The notes under the pieces were generated by a model that was not told where the DNA came from, searched no databases, and was given only the letters and a program-made list of their open reading frames with translations. A program made the translations under genes and the position numbers. Positions 8,559-16,907 of a DNA stretch of 64,000 nt are shown here, in pieces. Within the stretch, counting starts at the first letter, position 1. Each line of letters begins with the position of its first letter. Location of the stretch: positions 1 to 64,000 of the forward strand of contig NZ_JAKVTW010000010.1 of NCBI RefSeq assembly GCF_022489065.1, given 5' to 3'. The stretch comes from Vreelandella neptunia (lineage in GTDB: Bacteria; Pseudomonadota; Gammaproteobacteria; Pseudomonadales; Halomonadaceae).

Positions 8559-10055
8559 CTAGCTGCCAGAGACTGAACCGAGCGCACCCAGGCAGTAGTA
8601 CTTGGTTTCGAGATACTCATCGATGCCGGTAGCGCCACCTTCACGTCCAAGGCCGGACTGCTTCACGCCACCGAAAGGCACCGGCGGGCCGGTCATCTTC
8701 ACCGAGTTGACACTGACCATGCCGTACTCCAATGCGCGCATTAGCTTCCAGATGCGGCGGATATCGTGGGTATAGATGTACGCGGCCAGGCCGTACTCGG
8801 TGTCGTTGGCCATTTCGATTACTTCGTCATCGGTGCTGTAAGCGGTAATACCGGCCACTGGGGCGAAGTTCTCTTCCCGCCACACTTTCATTTTTGGCGT
8901 TACGCCGGTCAGCATCACCGGCATAAAGAAGTTTTCGCCAGGTGCTTTGCTCTGGTCGCCGCCGATCATAGTAGCGCCTTTGGAGATAGCGTCATCAACA
9001 ATGGCAGACGCTTTTTCCACTGCTTGGCGGTGAATCAGCGGGCCAAGATCAATCTCGCCCTGCAGGCCATTGCCCACGGTGAGGGCCGACATGCGCTCGC
9101 TGAAATGCTCGACAAACTCATCGTGGATGGATTCGTGTACCAGAATGCGGTTAGCGGCTAAGCAGTCCTGCCCGGCGGTTTGGAACTTGGCGTCGATTGC
9201 CGCAAAGGCTGCCTCTTTGGGATCCATATCCGGCCCAACGATAAATGGCGCATTGCCGCCTAGCTCCAAAGAGAGGCGTTTAACCGTATTAGCGCTCTGC
9301 TCGATCAGCAGGCGACCCACGCGGGTGGAGCCGGTGAATGAGAGTGCGCGAATACGAGACTCGCCACAAAGAATCTTCGAGACTTCCGCGGGGTCGCCTA
9401 GTACCACGTTGAAAATTCCTGCCGGAATTCCTGCCCGCTCAGATAGCTCCGCCAGCGCCAGCGCTGAAAACGGTGTTTCATTGGCAGGCTTGACGATTAC
9501 CGGGCAGCCAGCAGCCAGCGCGGCGGCGGCTTTGCGGGTAATCATCGCCAGCGGGAAGTTCCACGGCGTAATCATCGCCGCGATACCCACTGGCTCTTTA
9601 ATCGTACCCAGTGAGGCATTGGGAATATGACTGGGGATGGTTTCGCCGTAGGTGCGTTTGCCCTCTTCGGCGAACCAGCGCACGAAGCTGGCGCCGTACT
9701 CCACCTCGCCACGGGCATCGGGCAATGGCTTGCCCTGCTCTAGCGTCATGATGGTAGCGAGGTCTTCACGGTTGGCTTGAATCAGGTCGTACCAAGCCAG
9801 CAAGCGTTCACAACGCTCATCGGCACGCAGCGCCCGCCAGTGTACAAACGCGACTTCCGCGGCATCGACCGCTGCAGTGATCTGTTCGGCTTCCAGCAGC
9901 GGGATATGACCAATGGCTTCATTGGTGGCAGGATCGTAAACCGCTTCTTCGCGACCACCTTCGCCGTGGGTCCATTTACCGTTCACATAGGCGTACTGCC
10001 GGAACAGACGCGGATCTTCCAGGCGCTTGGCAAGCGTGGTCGATAGTGTGGTCAT
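8559..10055 (-). CDS. doeC: NAD(P)-dependent aldehyde dehydrogenase (aspartate-semialdehyde dehydrogenase DoeC)
   Basis: A 498-residue aldehyde dehydrogenase of the GabD/succinate-semialdehyde type. In ectoine degradation DoeC oxidises aspartate-semialdehyde to aspartate. Catalytic residues are visible: Asn166 in TPWNFP, Glu264 in LELGGN and Cys298 in GQDCLAAN. FTGSTRVG is the cofactor-binding turn. The start at 10055 has a strong AGGGGAGG Shine-Dalgarno. doeD follows on the same strand. A diguanylate cyclase is divergent across a roughly 400-bp gap, so the promoter lies there. By sequence alone succinate-semialdehyde dehydrogenase is the alternative; the nearby doeX, doeB and doeA favour DoeC. 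Confidence 0.85.
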   Translation of the reverse strand: MTTLSTTLAKRLEDPRLFRQYAYVNGKWTHGEGGREEAVYDPATNEAIGHIPLLEAEQITAAVDAAEVAFVHWRALRADERCERLLAWYDLIQANREDLATIMTLEQGKPLPDARGEVEYGASFVRWFAEEGKRTYGETIPSHIPNASLGTIKEPVGIAAMITPWNFPLAMITRKAAAALAAGCPVIVKPANETPFSALALAELSERAGIPAGIFNVVLGDPAEVSKILCGESRIRALSFTGSTRVGRLLIEQSANTVKRLSLELGGNAPFIVGPDMDPKEAAFAAIDAKFQTAGQDCLAANRILVHESIHDEFVEHFSERMSALTVGNGLQGEIDLGPLIHRQAVEKASAIVDDAISKGATMIGGDQSKAPGENFFMPVMLTGVTPKMKVWREENFAPVAGITAYSTDDEVIEMANDTEYGLAAYIYTHDIRRIWKLMRALEYGMVSVNSVKMTGPPVPFGGVKQSGLGREGGATGIDEYLETKYYCLGALGSVSGS

Positions 10056-10461
10056 GGAAACCTCCCCTTAAATGCAGTCTGGCTAACCGAGCGCTGCAAT
10101 AACTGTGTGGCATTGTCAGCAGGCTCATTGCCTTGCCGTTGAATGCACCCAGGTTAACGGAGAGTGGCCACGAAGTGTTTTTGAAAACCGAGACTTATCA
10201 CGCGACTTTTTTTGTCAGCGGACGTTTGGCAGTGGTTTTTTCTGGTGAAGCATTCATTTAACGCATTGAGACGGCAACGCGACCCTCACGTACAACGCTA
10301 AACAATGATCATAAATAAATATTTCAGCGCCACATAGGTGATTTCTCGGTTAAGCTTGGCTTCTCTTTATTAAAGTTAGCCGCACTTGTATAGCAATGTG
10401 ATTAAGTTATTGTTTGAAAAACTGTCTGAAAAACTGTTTGAAGAACTGTGAGAGGGTGACC
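10056..10461. other. Divergent intergenic region between doeC and the diguanylate cyclase
   Basis: About 400 bp without a convincing gene. It must hold the doeC promoter (minus) and the cyclase promoter (plus). The right half is AT-rich (from about 10300). I could not place a confident -35/-10 pair. The last part carries a threefold 12-bp tandem repeat, listed separately. Confidence 0.5.
10413..10448 (+). repeat. Three tandem 12-bp repeats upstream of the diguanylate cyclase
   Basis: Units TTTGAAAAACTG (10413-10424), TCTGAAAAACTG (10425-10436) and TTTGAAGAACTG (10437-10448) run head to tail and end just before the GAGAGGG Shine-Dalgarno of the cyclase gene. If translated from a TTG at 10414 they would encode a KNCL repeat, but the spacing of the Shine-Dalgarno argues that they are untranslated leader. 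Confidence 0.85.
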
Positions 10462-11691
10462 GTGTTTCGACTTTCCTATTACCAGCAGCTCTCACAACAT
10501 ATCGGTTCAATGACGGTACGCCAAAAGTACGATATCGACCGCCACGATGTGCGTCTTCGGTCACTGCATTTGCATACGTCACTACTGGCACTGTTCTATT
10601 TTTCTTACACGCTGGTCGATATTTTCTTGCTACCTGATGTTGCTTTCCGTTCAGTGTTACTGCGCGCTCTCATCGTCGGGCCACCCACCGTCATGCTCTT
10701 TGCCTATTACAAGCGCCCTGTTTCGATACGCCGCAAAGAGCTGGCCGCCGTGTTGGTGGTATGCCTTGCTACCGTGGCGTGGTGTGCTGTACTGATCGGC
10801 TCCGAGAATCCGCACGTATTGGGCTACTTTTACGCGGGTTTGGTGTTTCTTATGGTGTTAACCATTGTTCTCATACCGCCTTTTGAGTACAGCCTCTACG
10901 GTTCGCTGTTTGTCTTCGCCTGCCTTTATGCCACGATCGGTTTTTTAGCCGGGACGGACCGCGGCTATGTAATGAACCATTTGGCGCTGAGTGTCCCCGT
11001 GCTGGTATTAACATTAATAGCCAATTACCGTTTTTGCGCAGAATCACTGCGGCTCTACTTGGAAAACGTGAGCGTCGAAACACTGCGCGAAGAGTTAGCC
11101 GCACGCAATGCCGAGCTTGAAAGAATTTCCCATGTCGACCCGTTAACAGGGCTTGCCAACCGTCGAGCCCTCGACAGACACGCCGCAGAGCTACAGCGAC
11201 AACCACCCAGGCAAAGCTACCTTGCGGTTATTATTGTCGATGTGGACTATTTCAAAACTTTTAACGACTGCTATGGACATGCCGAAGGGGATCGCTGTCT
11301 ACGCGCCGTTGCCCGTGCAATTCGCACCGCCTGCGACGCGGATGATGTGGTGTGCCGTTTTGGCGGCGAAGAGTTTCTTATTTTACGCTCAGAATATAGC
11401 CCAAGACCCCGCTGCGCCCTCGCTCTAGCGGAAAACATTCGTTATAAAGTAGCCAGTTTGGCTATTCCCCACCAACCCACTCAGGAGGGTAAGGTAACCG
11501 TAAGCGTGGGAGTCTGTAGCGGGCCATTCGACCCTGAAGCAGAGCTCGAAAGATTGATCAAAACTGCCGATATTGCGCTTTATGAAGCCAAGCGCGAGGG
11601 GCGTAACCGTGTGCGCTACGGCTCACATGCTACAGGTAACGCCCTTCCTCACTTTCCGATTTTTAGCCTTAATGCCGATAGCGCAACGTAG
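10462..11691 (+). CDS. Membrane diguanylate cyclase (GGDEF domain)
   Basis: Makes cyclic di-GMP from two GTP. The N-terminal half has about six hydrophobic segments, roughly residues 35-205, followed by a short helical linker and a GGDEF domain starting near DPLTGLANRR. The active-site motif is GGEEF in VVCRFGGEEFLIL. At the position of the inhibitory RxxD site the sequence reads DADD, so the I-site arginine is missing and product inhibition by that site is unlikely. I choose GTG 10462 because GAGAGGG sits 5 bp before it; a TTG at 10414 and an ATG at 10510 are alternatives. The gene is divergent from doeC and convergent with doeX, ending 8 bp from it, so it splits the doe genes into two minus-strand groups. 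Confidence 0.85.
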   Translation: MFRLSYYQQLSQHIGSMTVRQKYDIDRHDVRLRSLHLHTSLLALFYFSYTLVDIFLLPDVAFRSVLLRALIVGPPTVMLFAYYKRPVSIRRKELAAVLVVCLATVAWCAVLIGSENPHVLGYFYAGLVFLMVLTIVLIPPFEYSLYGSLFVFACLYATIGFLAGTDRGYVMNHLALSVPVLVLTLIANYRFCAESLRLYLENVSVETLREELAARNAELERISHVDPLTGLANRRALDRHAAELQRQPPRQSYLAVIIVDVDYFKTFNDCYGHAEGDRCLRAVARAIRTACDADDVVCRFGGEEFLILRSEYSPRPRCALALAENIRYKVASLAIPHQPTQEGKVTVSVGVCSGPFDPEAELERLIKTADIALYEAKREGRNRVRYGSHATGNALPHFPIFSLNADSAT

Positions 11692-11699
11692 CTTGCCGC

Positions 11700-12170
11700 T
11701 TAAATATCGGTATCAATACCGATAGGCACCCGCTTAACGGTCTTTGTGACGATATAGGTAAAGTAGCGCTCGATACCGGCCTCGGACACCAGCCACTTAT
11801 CCATCAAACGCTGGTAACTATCGATCGTGCGGGCTTCAAACTTCACTAGATAGTCAACGCCGCCCCCCACCGCCACACACTCGGTAACTTCAGGGGTTTG
11901 CATTACCAGGGTTTCAAAACGGGTGAAGCTTTCGGCGTTGTGTTGCTTGAGCTCGATCTGCACCCACACTGGGTTACGCGGCACCAACACATCGGCGTTG
12001 ATGCGTGCGGTATACCCTTCGATCACCCCGGCTTTTTCCAGCCTTTTTACCCGCTCCCAACAGGGACTGACCGAGAGGTTGATCGCCTCGGCCAGCTTCG
12101 ACTTGGTGATTCGCCCATCGCGGGAGAGGATATCGAGAATTTTCAGATCGTAACGGTCAAGTTTCATCAT
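11700..12170 (-). CDS. doeX: Lrp/AsnC family regulator of ectoine degradation (DoeX)
   Basis: A 156-residue Lrp/AsnC regulator: an N-terminal winged helix-turn-helix (about 1-60, with ILDILSRDGRITKSKLAEAINLSVSPCWERVKRLEKAGVIEG pattern elements such as SPCWERVKRLE) and a C-terminal RAM ligand-binding domain (about 70-150, with VGGGVDYLVKFEARTIDSYQ features). In Halomonas elongata DoeX binds the doeA promoter region and responds to ectoine-degradation intermediates. The gene is the last of doeA-doeB-doeX; only 8 bp separate it from doeB, whose end contains the GGAGGCG likely used to start doeX translation. MM at the start allows ATG 12170 or 12167. Identity rests on family plus the doeAB context. 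Confidence 0.9.
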   Translation of the reverse strand: MMKLDRYDLKILDILSRDGRITKSKLAEAINLSVSPCWERVKRLEKAGVIEGYTARINADVLVPRNPVWVQIELKQHNAESFTRFETLVMQTPEVTECVAVGGGVDYLVKFEARTIDSYQRLMDKWLVSEAGIERYFTYIVTKTVKRVPIGIDTDI

Positions 12171-12178
12171 GCCGGGGG

Positions 12179-13210
12179 TTACGCCTCCAGGCGTTCAACA
12201 ACATCGGCAATCACCGCCAGGGTATCCCCCATATTGATCAGTGAAGGCGCGCGGCGGGCCATCAGAATACCATCGCGCTCCGCTTTATAGGCGACCGGTT
12301 CGGTGCCGCTGCGGGTCATGTCGTACACATAGGCGATGGTTTGGCCTTTTTTCACCTCGTCGCCTAGCGCCACCAACAGCTCTAACACGCCGGAGTGCTG
12401 GCTCTGCACATAGCAGCTGGCATCGGGCATATCGAGATATATTTGTCCGCCATCAGGCATTTCCACTTCGCCCTCGACTAGCCCGTAGTGGATCAAGAAG
12501 TTGCGCACGCCGCGCTCGGCAATAGCGATGCTCTGAGGCGTAGAGGTGCCGCCGCCGCCCAGCTCAGTGGCGACAAACACTTTGCCCTGGCGTTCGCAGG
12601 CGGTATCAAAGAGTTTTTCCGCATCCAGCTCAAACATCACCATGGCGTAAGGGGCGCCGAAGGCTTTGGCGCCTTCAAGGGCCGACTGCTGCTGCGCTTT
12701 GTTATCCAACACGTGAGACGCACCAAACGGCAGAATATCCAGCGTGCGGCCGCCAGAGTGCAAATCCAGCACTACATCGCTCATGGGCACCAGCACGCGA
12801 GTAAAATAGTCGGCAATCTGCGGCGTAACGCTGCCGTTGGGGTCGCCCGGGAAGCTGCGGTTAAGATTGCCTTTATCCATCGGCGAGGTGCGCTTGCCTG
12901 CCATTACCGCCGGGGTGTTCATACACGGCACGATGATCACACGGCCGGTGACCTCTTCTGCCTTCAGCGTTGAAGAGAGCTTCAGCAGCGAAGTGATGCC
13001 TTCGTACTCATCGCCGTGGTTACCGCCAGTCAGCAGTGCCGTGGGGCCTTCACCATTTTTCACCACGGTCACGGGGATCATCACCGCGCCCCAGGCAGAT
13101 ACGTCAGTAGAGATGGGCAGTTTTAAAAAGCCGTGCTGCACGCCATCGGCCTCAAAATCCACGGTGGCTGAAATAGGACTTGGCCGCAGTTGGTTAGGTT
13201 GATCGGTCAT
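12179..13210 (-). CDS. doeB: N-alpha-acetyl-L-2,4-diaminobutyrate deacetylase (DoeB)
   Basis: A 343-residue zinc amidohydrolase of the AstE/AspA (M14-like) family. DoeB removes the acetyl group from N-alpha-acetyl-L-2,4-diaminobutyrate, giving diaminobutyrate. The zinc triad is visible: His65 and Glu68 in GGNHGDEYEG and His151 in LDLHSGG. NTPAVMAGKRTSPMDKGNLNR is the substrate-loop region of the family, and a C-terminal biotinyl-like beta domain (ALGDEVKKGQ) closes the protein. The start at 13210 has AAGGAACA upstream. It lies 25 bp after doeA and 8 bp before doeX, so the three are one operon. Confidence 0.92.
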   Translation of the reverse strand: MTDQPNQLRPSPISATVDFEADGVQHGFLKLPISTDVSAWGAVMIPVTVVKNGEGPTALLTGGNHGDEYEGITSLLKLSSTLKAEEVTGRVIIVPCMNTPAVMAGKRTSPMDKGNLNRSFPGDPNGSVTPQIADYFTRVLVPMSDVVLDLHSGGRTLDILPFGASHVLDNKAQQQSALEGAKAFGAPYAMVMFELDAEKLFDTACERQGKVFVATELGGGGTSTPQSIAIAERGVRNFLIHYGLVEGEVEMPDGGQIYLDMPDASCYVQSQHSGVLELLVALGDEVKKGQTIAYVYDMTRSGTEPVAYKAERDGILMARRAPSLINMGDTLAVIADVVERLEA

Positions 13211-13224
13211 TGAATGTTCCTTTG

Positions 13225-13254
13225 TTTACAAACCACTACTTTACAAACAGCTGG
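13225..13254 (-). repeat. 15-bp tandem duplication across the doeA stop codon
   Basis: On the plus strand TTTACAAACCACTAC (13225-13239) is followed by TTTACAAACAGCTGG (13240-13254). The second copy contains the last doeA codons; the first is the doeA-doeB spacer. It looks like a duplication of the 3' end of doeA that now forms the intergenic spacer, including part of the doeB leader. Confidence 0.75.
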
Positions 13255-14450
13255 CGCGGAAAATTGGCCAGGGTTTCGCAGCCATCTTCGGTAATCAAGA
13301 TGCTTTCGGTAATTTCCAAGCCCCAGTTTTCTTCCCAGAGCCCCGGCATAAAGTGGAACGTCATGCCCGGCTCCAGAATAGTGTCATCCGAGGGGCGTAG
13401 GCTCATGGTGCGTTCGCCCCAGTCGGGCGGGTACGAAATACCGATGGGATAACCACAGCGGGCGCCGCCGCGGTCAAAGCCGTATTTATCCATCGCCGCG
13501 CCCAGCGCCATGGCAATATCCGCCGTGCGGTTACCGGGTTTGGCCACTGCCAAGCCGTTTTCGATGCCTTCGAGCAGGGCTGATTCCGCACGAATAAAAT
13601 CCATCGGCGGTGTGCCCAGAAACACGGTGCGCGACATCGGCGCATGATAGCGCTTAAACACCCCGGCAATCTCAAAGAAAGTGCCTTCACCTTTGCGAAA
13701 CGGCGTGTCGTCCCAGGTCAGGTGCGGCGCGGCGGCATCTTTGCCGGTGGGCAGCATGGGCACAATAGCGGGATAGTCGCCGCCAAATACTTTGCCATTC
13801 TCATCTACAAAACCTTCGATGCCGACGCGGTAAATTTCCGACACCAGCTTACTTTTCGGCAGGCCGGGTTCAATCACTTCCAGAATACGCGTATGCATGC
13901 CCTCAACAATCTTGGCCGCAATACGCATATAGGCGATTTCCTGGGGCGATTTGATCGCCCGGCACCAGTTCACCAGGGCATTGGCATCCATAAAGCGCGC
14001 ATGGGGCAGCTCTTTGAGCAGGCTTAGATAGGCCTTGGCGGAGAAGTAGTAGTTATCCATCTCCATACCCACGACGCCCAGGTGCCAGCCACGATCGGGC
14101 ATGATCGACTGAGCCAGATACTCCATCGGGTGCATATCTGGATTTTGAACGTAGTAATCCGGGTAGTAGGTAATGTTATCGGGATCAATCCAGCAGGTGC
14201 GCAGGGCACCGTTGGCATCCATGCGCCGCCCGAACCATACCGGCTCACCTTCAAGGCCCACCAACACACACTGATGCACATAAAACGACCAACCGTCGTA
14301 GCCGGTCAGCCAAGCCATATTGGAAGGGTCACTGACGATCAATACGTCAATGCCCCGACTGGCCATTTCAGCACGCACTTTCCACAAGCGGGTAGCGTAC
14401 TCTTCGCGTGTGAAAGGTAGGGAAACCTGAGTCATCGGGCAACTCGCCAT
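13236..14450 (-). CDS. doeA: Ectoine hydrolase (DoeA)
   Basis: A 404-residue member of the M24 (creatinase/prolidase-like) family. DoeA opens the ectoine ring, yielding mainly N-alpha-acetyl-L-2,4-diaminobutyrate for DoeB. An N-terminal creatinase-like domain (with VSDPSNMAWLTGYDGWSFYVHQ) is followed by the pita-bread domain from about 160, with FFEIAGVFKRYHAPMSRTVFLG and PGMTFHFMPGLW blocks and the closing LEITESILITEDG. It is first in doeABX. Two starts are possible, ATG 14450 or ATG 14435 (MTQVSLPFT); neither has an ideal Shine-Dalgarno and the second gives a length close to known DoeA. The 250-bp upstream gap should hold the DoeX-responsive promoter. Confidence 0.92.
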   Translation of the reverse strand: MASCPMTQVSLPFTREEYATRLWKVRAEMASRGIDVLIVSDPSNMAWLTGYDGWSFYVHQCVLVGLEGEPVWFGRRMDANGALRTCWIDPDNITYYPDYYVQNPDMHPMEYLAQSIMPDRGWHLGVVGMEMDNYYFSAKAYLSLLKELPHARFMDANALVNWCRAIKSPQEIAYMRIAAKIVEGMHTRILEVIEPGLPKSKLVSEIYRVGIEGFVDENGKVFGGDYPAIVPMLPTGKDAAAPHLTWDDTPFRKGEGTFFEIAGVFKRYHAPMSRTVFLGTPPMDFIRAESALLEGIENGLAVAKPGNRTADIAMALGAAMDKYGFDRGGARCGYPIGISYPPDWGERTMSLRPSDDTILEPGMTFHFMPGLWEENWGLEITESILITEDGCETLANFPRQLFVK

Positions 14451-14548
14451 TAAGGATCACCAAGAACCAGCGCGCTGCCTACTATGGGCACGCAGCACTG
14501 GGCCACAGGATCGACCTGGCCACCACCGATCAGGCGTCGGGGTTGCAT

Positions 14549-14566
14549 CTGCTGCGGTTGCAGCAG
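14549..14566. promoter_or_regulatory. Short hairpin upstream of doeA
   Basis: CTGCTGC (14549-14555) and GCAGCAG (14560-14566) form a perfect 7-bp stem with a 4-nt loop, about 100 bp upstream of the doeA start and about 135 bp downstream of the topoisomerase gene. It could be an operator, a leader structure in the doeA mRNA, or the tail of the topoisomerase transcript. No U-tract follows on either strand. Confidence 0.35.
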
Positions 14567-14700
14567 GCCCGCCAATGTCGTCTTGACCCGATACTAGCAC
14601 CCACCCTTGGTTAGCGGTCAAAGGCTTTATAACAAAAGTTACCCGAAAGATGAGAAAAAGCGCATATTTGTTAATCACATGCGGCCTGCCCCCTGCTTAT

Positions 14701-15714
14701 TTAGCGGTTGCTTGGTGATTTTAACCGGCTGCGCAGTAGCTCAAGCACGGCGCGCTCATCGGGGCCAGTGAGCTCATCTTTTTCAAGTTCAGCTTTAATA
14801 AGCTGGCGGAAATGTTCCAGCGTGCGGCCATCCAGATAGCTTTCTACTACGCGTGGGTCGATATAGCTGGCTTTGGCGATACTCGGCGTATTGCCGAGTT
14901 TTTTGGCAACTCGCTCCACCGCTTGACGAACATTGTCCTGGCTGGTTTTTTCATTCTCCCCAAGCCCCAGCTCTTCCAACGCTAGCGCTGCGATAGACGT
15001 GCCTGCCCAGGTGCGAAAGTCTTTAGCGCTAAACGCCTCCCCCATAACTTCGTGGATATAGTCATTCAGGTCGTGGCTATCCACGCGCACCTTATTGCCG
15101 TCCTCATCGAAGTATTTAAAAATCTCGTAACCCGGTGTGTCATCCAATTCCGCCACCACGCTCGCCAGGCGAGCATCTTCGACGACGCGGTGCTGCGTTT
15201 GGCCACTTTTGCCCTGGTAGTCGAAAATCAGCTCGTCGCCATCAATGGTTAAATGCTTTGAGCGCATGGTGGTTAATCCATAGGAGTCATTCTGCTCTCG
15301 ATAGCGCTCACTGCCGGGGCGAAAATAGGCACTATCGATCAGCCGCACCATACAGGCCAAGACCTTTTCGCGGGGCAACCCTTCAAGGGTGAGATGTTGG
15401 CCGGTAATCCGACGCATTGTCGTCAACTTCTGTGCAAACCCCACCATGCGATCAAACTTGAGCGCCTCGCGCTGCTCACGCCATTCAGGGTTATAGATAT
15501 ACTGTTTGCGACCGGCATCATCACGCCCAGTGGCATAGATGTGGTGGCGGCGATTGAGGACGATTTCTACATCGTGCCACGCAGGCGGAATCGCCAGCGA
15601 CGCAATCCAACTGCGCCACGTTTTGTCCTCAAGGGTTTGACCGCTAGCGGTACGATAGGTAAATCCTTTGCCACGGCGGTGGCGCGTCACCCTACGAGGG
15701 GAGCGTGTGGTCAT
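14701..15714 (-). CDS. DNA topoisomerase IB (poxvirus/bacterial type)
   Basis: Relaxes supercoils by a 3'-phosphotyrosyl intermediate, with no metal or ATP required. I place the start at ATG 15714 (MTTRSPRR), preceded by AAAAAGGAC; the open frame extends to 15750. The protein is 337 residues. An N-terminal TopIB beta domain with PPAWHDVEI and QYIYNPEWREQRE is followed by the catalytic domain: RPGSERY (arginine block, about 132-138), Lys169 in YQGKSGQ, KDFRTWAGT (231-239) and the nucleophile Tyr284 in IAKASYIDPRVV. These are the five-residue catalytic set of the family. It is a single gene; doeA lies downstream on the same strand across 250 bp. Confidence 0.92.
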   Translation of the reverse strand: MTTRSPRRVTRHRRGKGFTYRTASGQTLEDKTWRSWIASLAIPPAWHDVEIVLNRRHHIYATGRDDAGRKQYIYNPEWREQREALKFDRMVGFAQKLTTMRRITGQHLTLEGLPREKVLACMVRLIDSAYFRPGSERYREQNDSYGLTTMRSKHLTIDGDELIFDYQGKSGQTQHRVVEDARLASVVAELDDTPGYEIFKYFDEDGNKVRVDSHDLNDYIHEVMGEAFSAKDFRTWAGTSIAALALEELGLGENEKTSQDNVRQAVERVAKKLGNTPSIAKASYIDPRVVESYLDGRTLEHFRQLIKAELEKDELTGPDERAVLELLRSRLKSPSNR

Positions 15715-15880
15715 GGTAATGTCCTTTTTCCAGGGCCTGCCACGGAGCACGCACGGCGCACTCGTTAATAAGGTGATGAGGTCTTTCCTTTAGCTAAGAG
15801 CTGCGTCTCCCTTGCAGCACTAACCCTACCTCACCCATGATAGCTGCTAATCACAAACACGCGATGGAACCGGAGGCGAG

Positions 15881-16816
15881 ATGAAGATTGTTGTGCATAT
15901 TGATGAGGCGGAGCAGTGGCAAGCAGCGCTTTCTGAAGCGCTACCTCAGGCCACCGTGATGACCAGCGAGGCGCCAGCGGATGAGCGCAAAAACGCCGAC
16001 TATCTCGCTGTCTGGAAAGCGCCCGCGCACCTGCTGCAAGAACAGACCCAACTTAAAGGCATCATTAATTTAGGCGCTGGGGTGGACTACCTATTGAAAA
16101 CACCAGGGCTACCTCGCGACGTGCCGATCGTAAAATTACGCGATGCGGGCATGGGCGACCTAATGGCTGATTACGCCCTGTATGGCGTACTGCACTTCTA
16201 TCGCAGCATGGACCGTTATGCGGAGCAGCAGCAAAGTGCCACTTGGCAACCTCAAGCGGTCGTCGAAAAATCTCAGTGGCCGGTAGGCGTGCTCGGCTTA
16301 GGCGCTATTGGCGGTTTTGTGGCCAGCGCGTTACAACAAGCCGGCTTCCCGGTACTCGGCTGGAGCCGATCCCCCAAGCAAATTAGCGGCGTACACTGTT
16401 TTCATGGCGATGACGGGCTAGCCGAGCTGCTAGGCCAGGTGCAAAGCTTAGTCACGATTTTGCCTGACACAGAGGCGACGAAAAACATCCTCAACGCTGA
16501 GCGTTTGGCCCAATTACCTAAAGGGGCTAGCGTGATTAACCCTGGTCGGGGCAGCTTGATCGATGAACAGGCGCTGTTAAACGCGCTGGGAAGTGCTACT
16601 CAGCCGGGCCATTTACGCGGCGCGCTGCTGGATGTCTTTCAAGAAGAGCCACTGCCCGCCGACAATCCGCTATGGCAACACCCTAAGGTGATTGTCACAC
16701 CGCACATGGCAGCACCAACACCGCTGAATGATGCCATTGACCAGGTAATTTCCTATTTGCATGCCTTTGAATCGGGAGAAAAACTTTCCACTGTTAATCC
16801 GGATGCGGGCTACTGA
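15881..16816 (+). CDS. ghrA: Glyoxylate/hydroxypyruvate reductase A (D-2-hydroxyacid dehydrogenase)
   Basis: Reduces glyoxylate to glycolate and hydroxypyruvate to glycerate with NADPH; cytoplasmic. A 311-residue protein of the D-2-hydroxyacid dehydrogenase family in the GhrA branch. The Rossmann motif is GVLGLGAIGG (136-145), WSRSPK follows at the phosphate-binding position, and the catalytic set is Arg223 in NPGRGSLID, Glu256 in DVFQEEPLP and His275 in TPHMAAPT. The length agrees with E. coli GhrA (312). The start at 15881 has a CGGAGGCG Shine-Dalgarno. It is divergent from the topoisomerase gene and has no obvious operon partner. Confidence 0.9.
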   Translation: MKIVVHIDEAEQWQAALSEALPQATVMTSEAPADERKNADYLAVWKAPAHLLQEQTQLKGIINLGAGVDYLLKTPGLPRDVPIVKLRDAGMGDLMADYALYGVLHFYRSMDRYAEQQQSATWQPQAVVEKSQWPVGVLGLGAIGGFVASALQQAGFPVLGWSRSPKQISGVHCFHGDDGLAELLGQVQSLVTILPDTEATKNILNAERLAQLPKGASVINPGRGSLIDEQALLNALGSATQPGHLRGALLDVFQEEPLPADNPLWQHPKVIVTPHMAAPTPLNDAIDQVISYLHAFESGEKLSTVNPDAGY

Positions 16817-16907
16817 CGCGCTCCTCCACCTCCGGCTATACTAGCGCGCTGGGAACCAAGTGCTGGCTAAAGGCTCTTAGGAAGACACAAATTTTGGAGT
16901 AACGGCC

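Noticed and set aside
8489..8650. Extended start for doeD
   Set aside because: The extension overlaps the doeC 3' end and crosses the intergenic hairpin; ATG 8488 has a good ribosome site and homology starts there.
12488..12973. 161-residue plus-strand frame within doeB
   Set aside because: Antisense shadow of a gene with an intact zinc triad; no domain seen.
14457..14678. 73-residue open frame on the minus strand between doeA and the topoisomerase gene
   Set aside because: No recognisable domain, biased Ala/Pro/Trp composition, no ribosome site, and it covers the likely doeA promoter.
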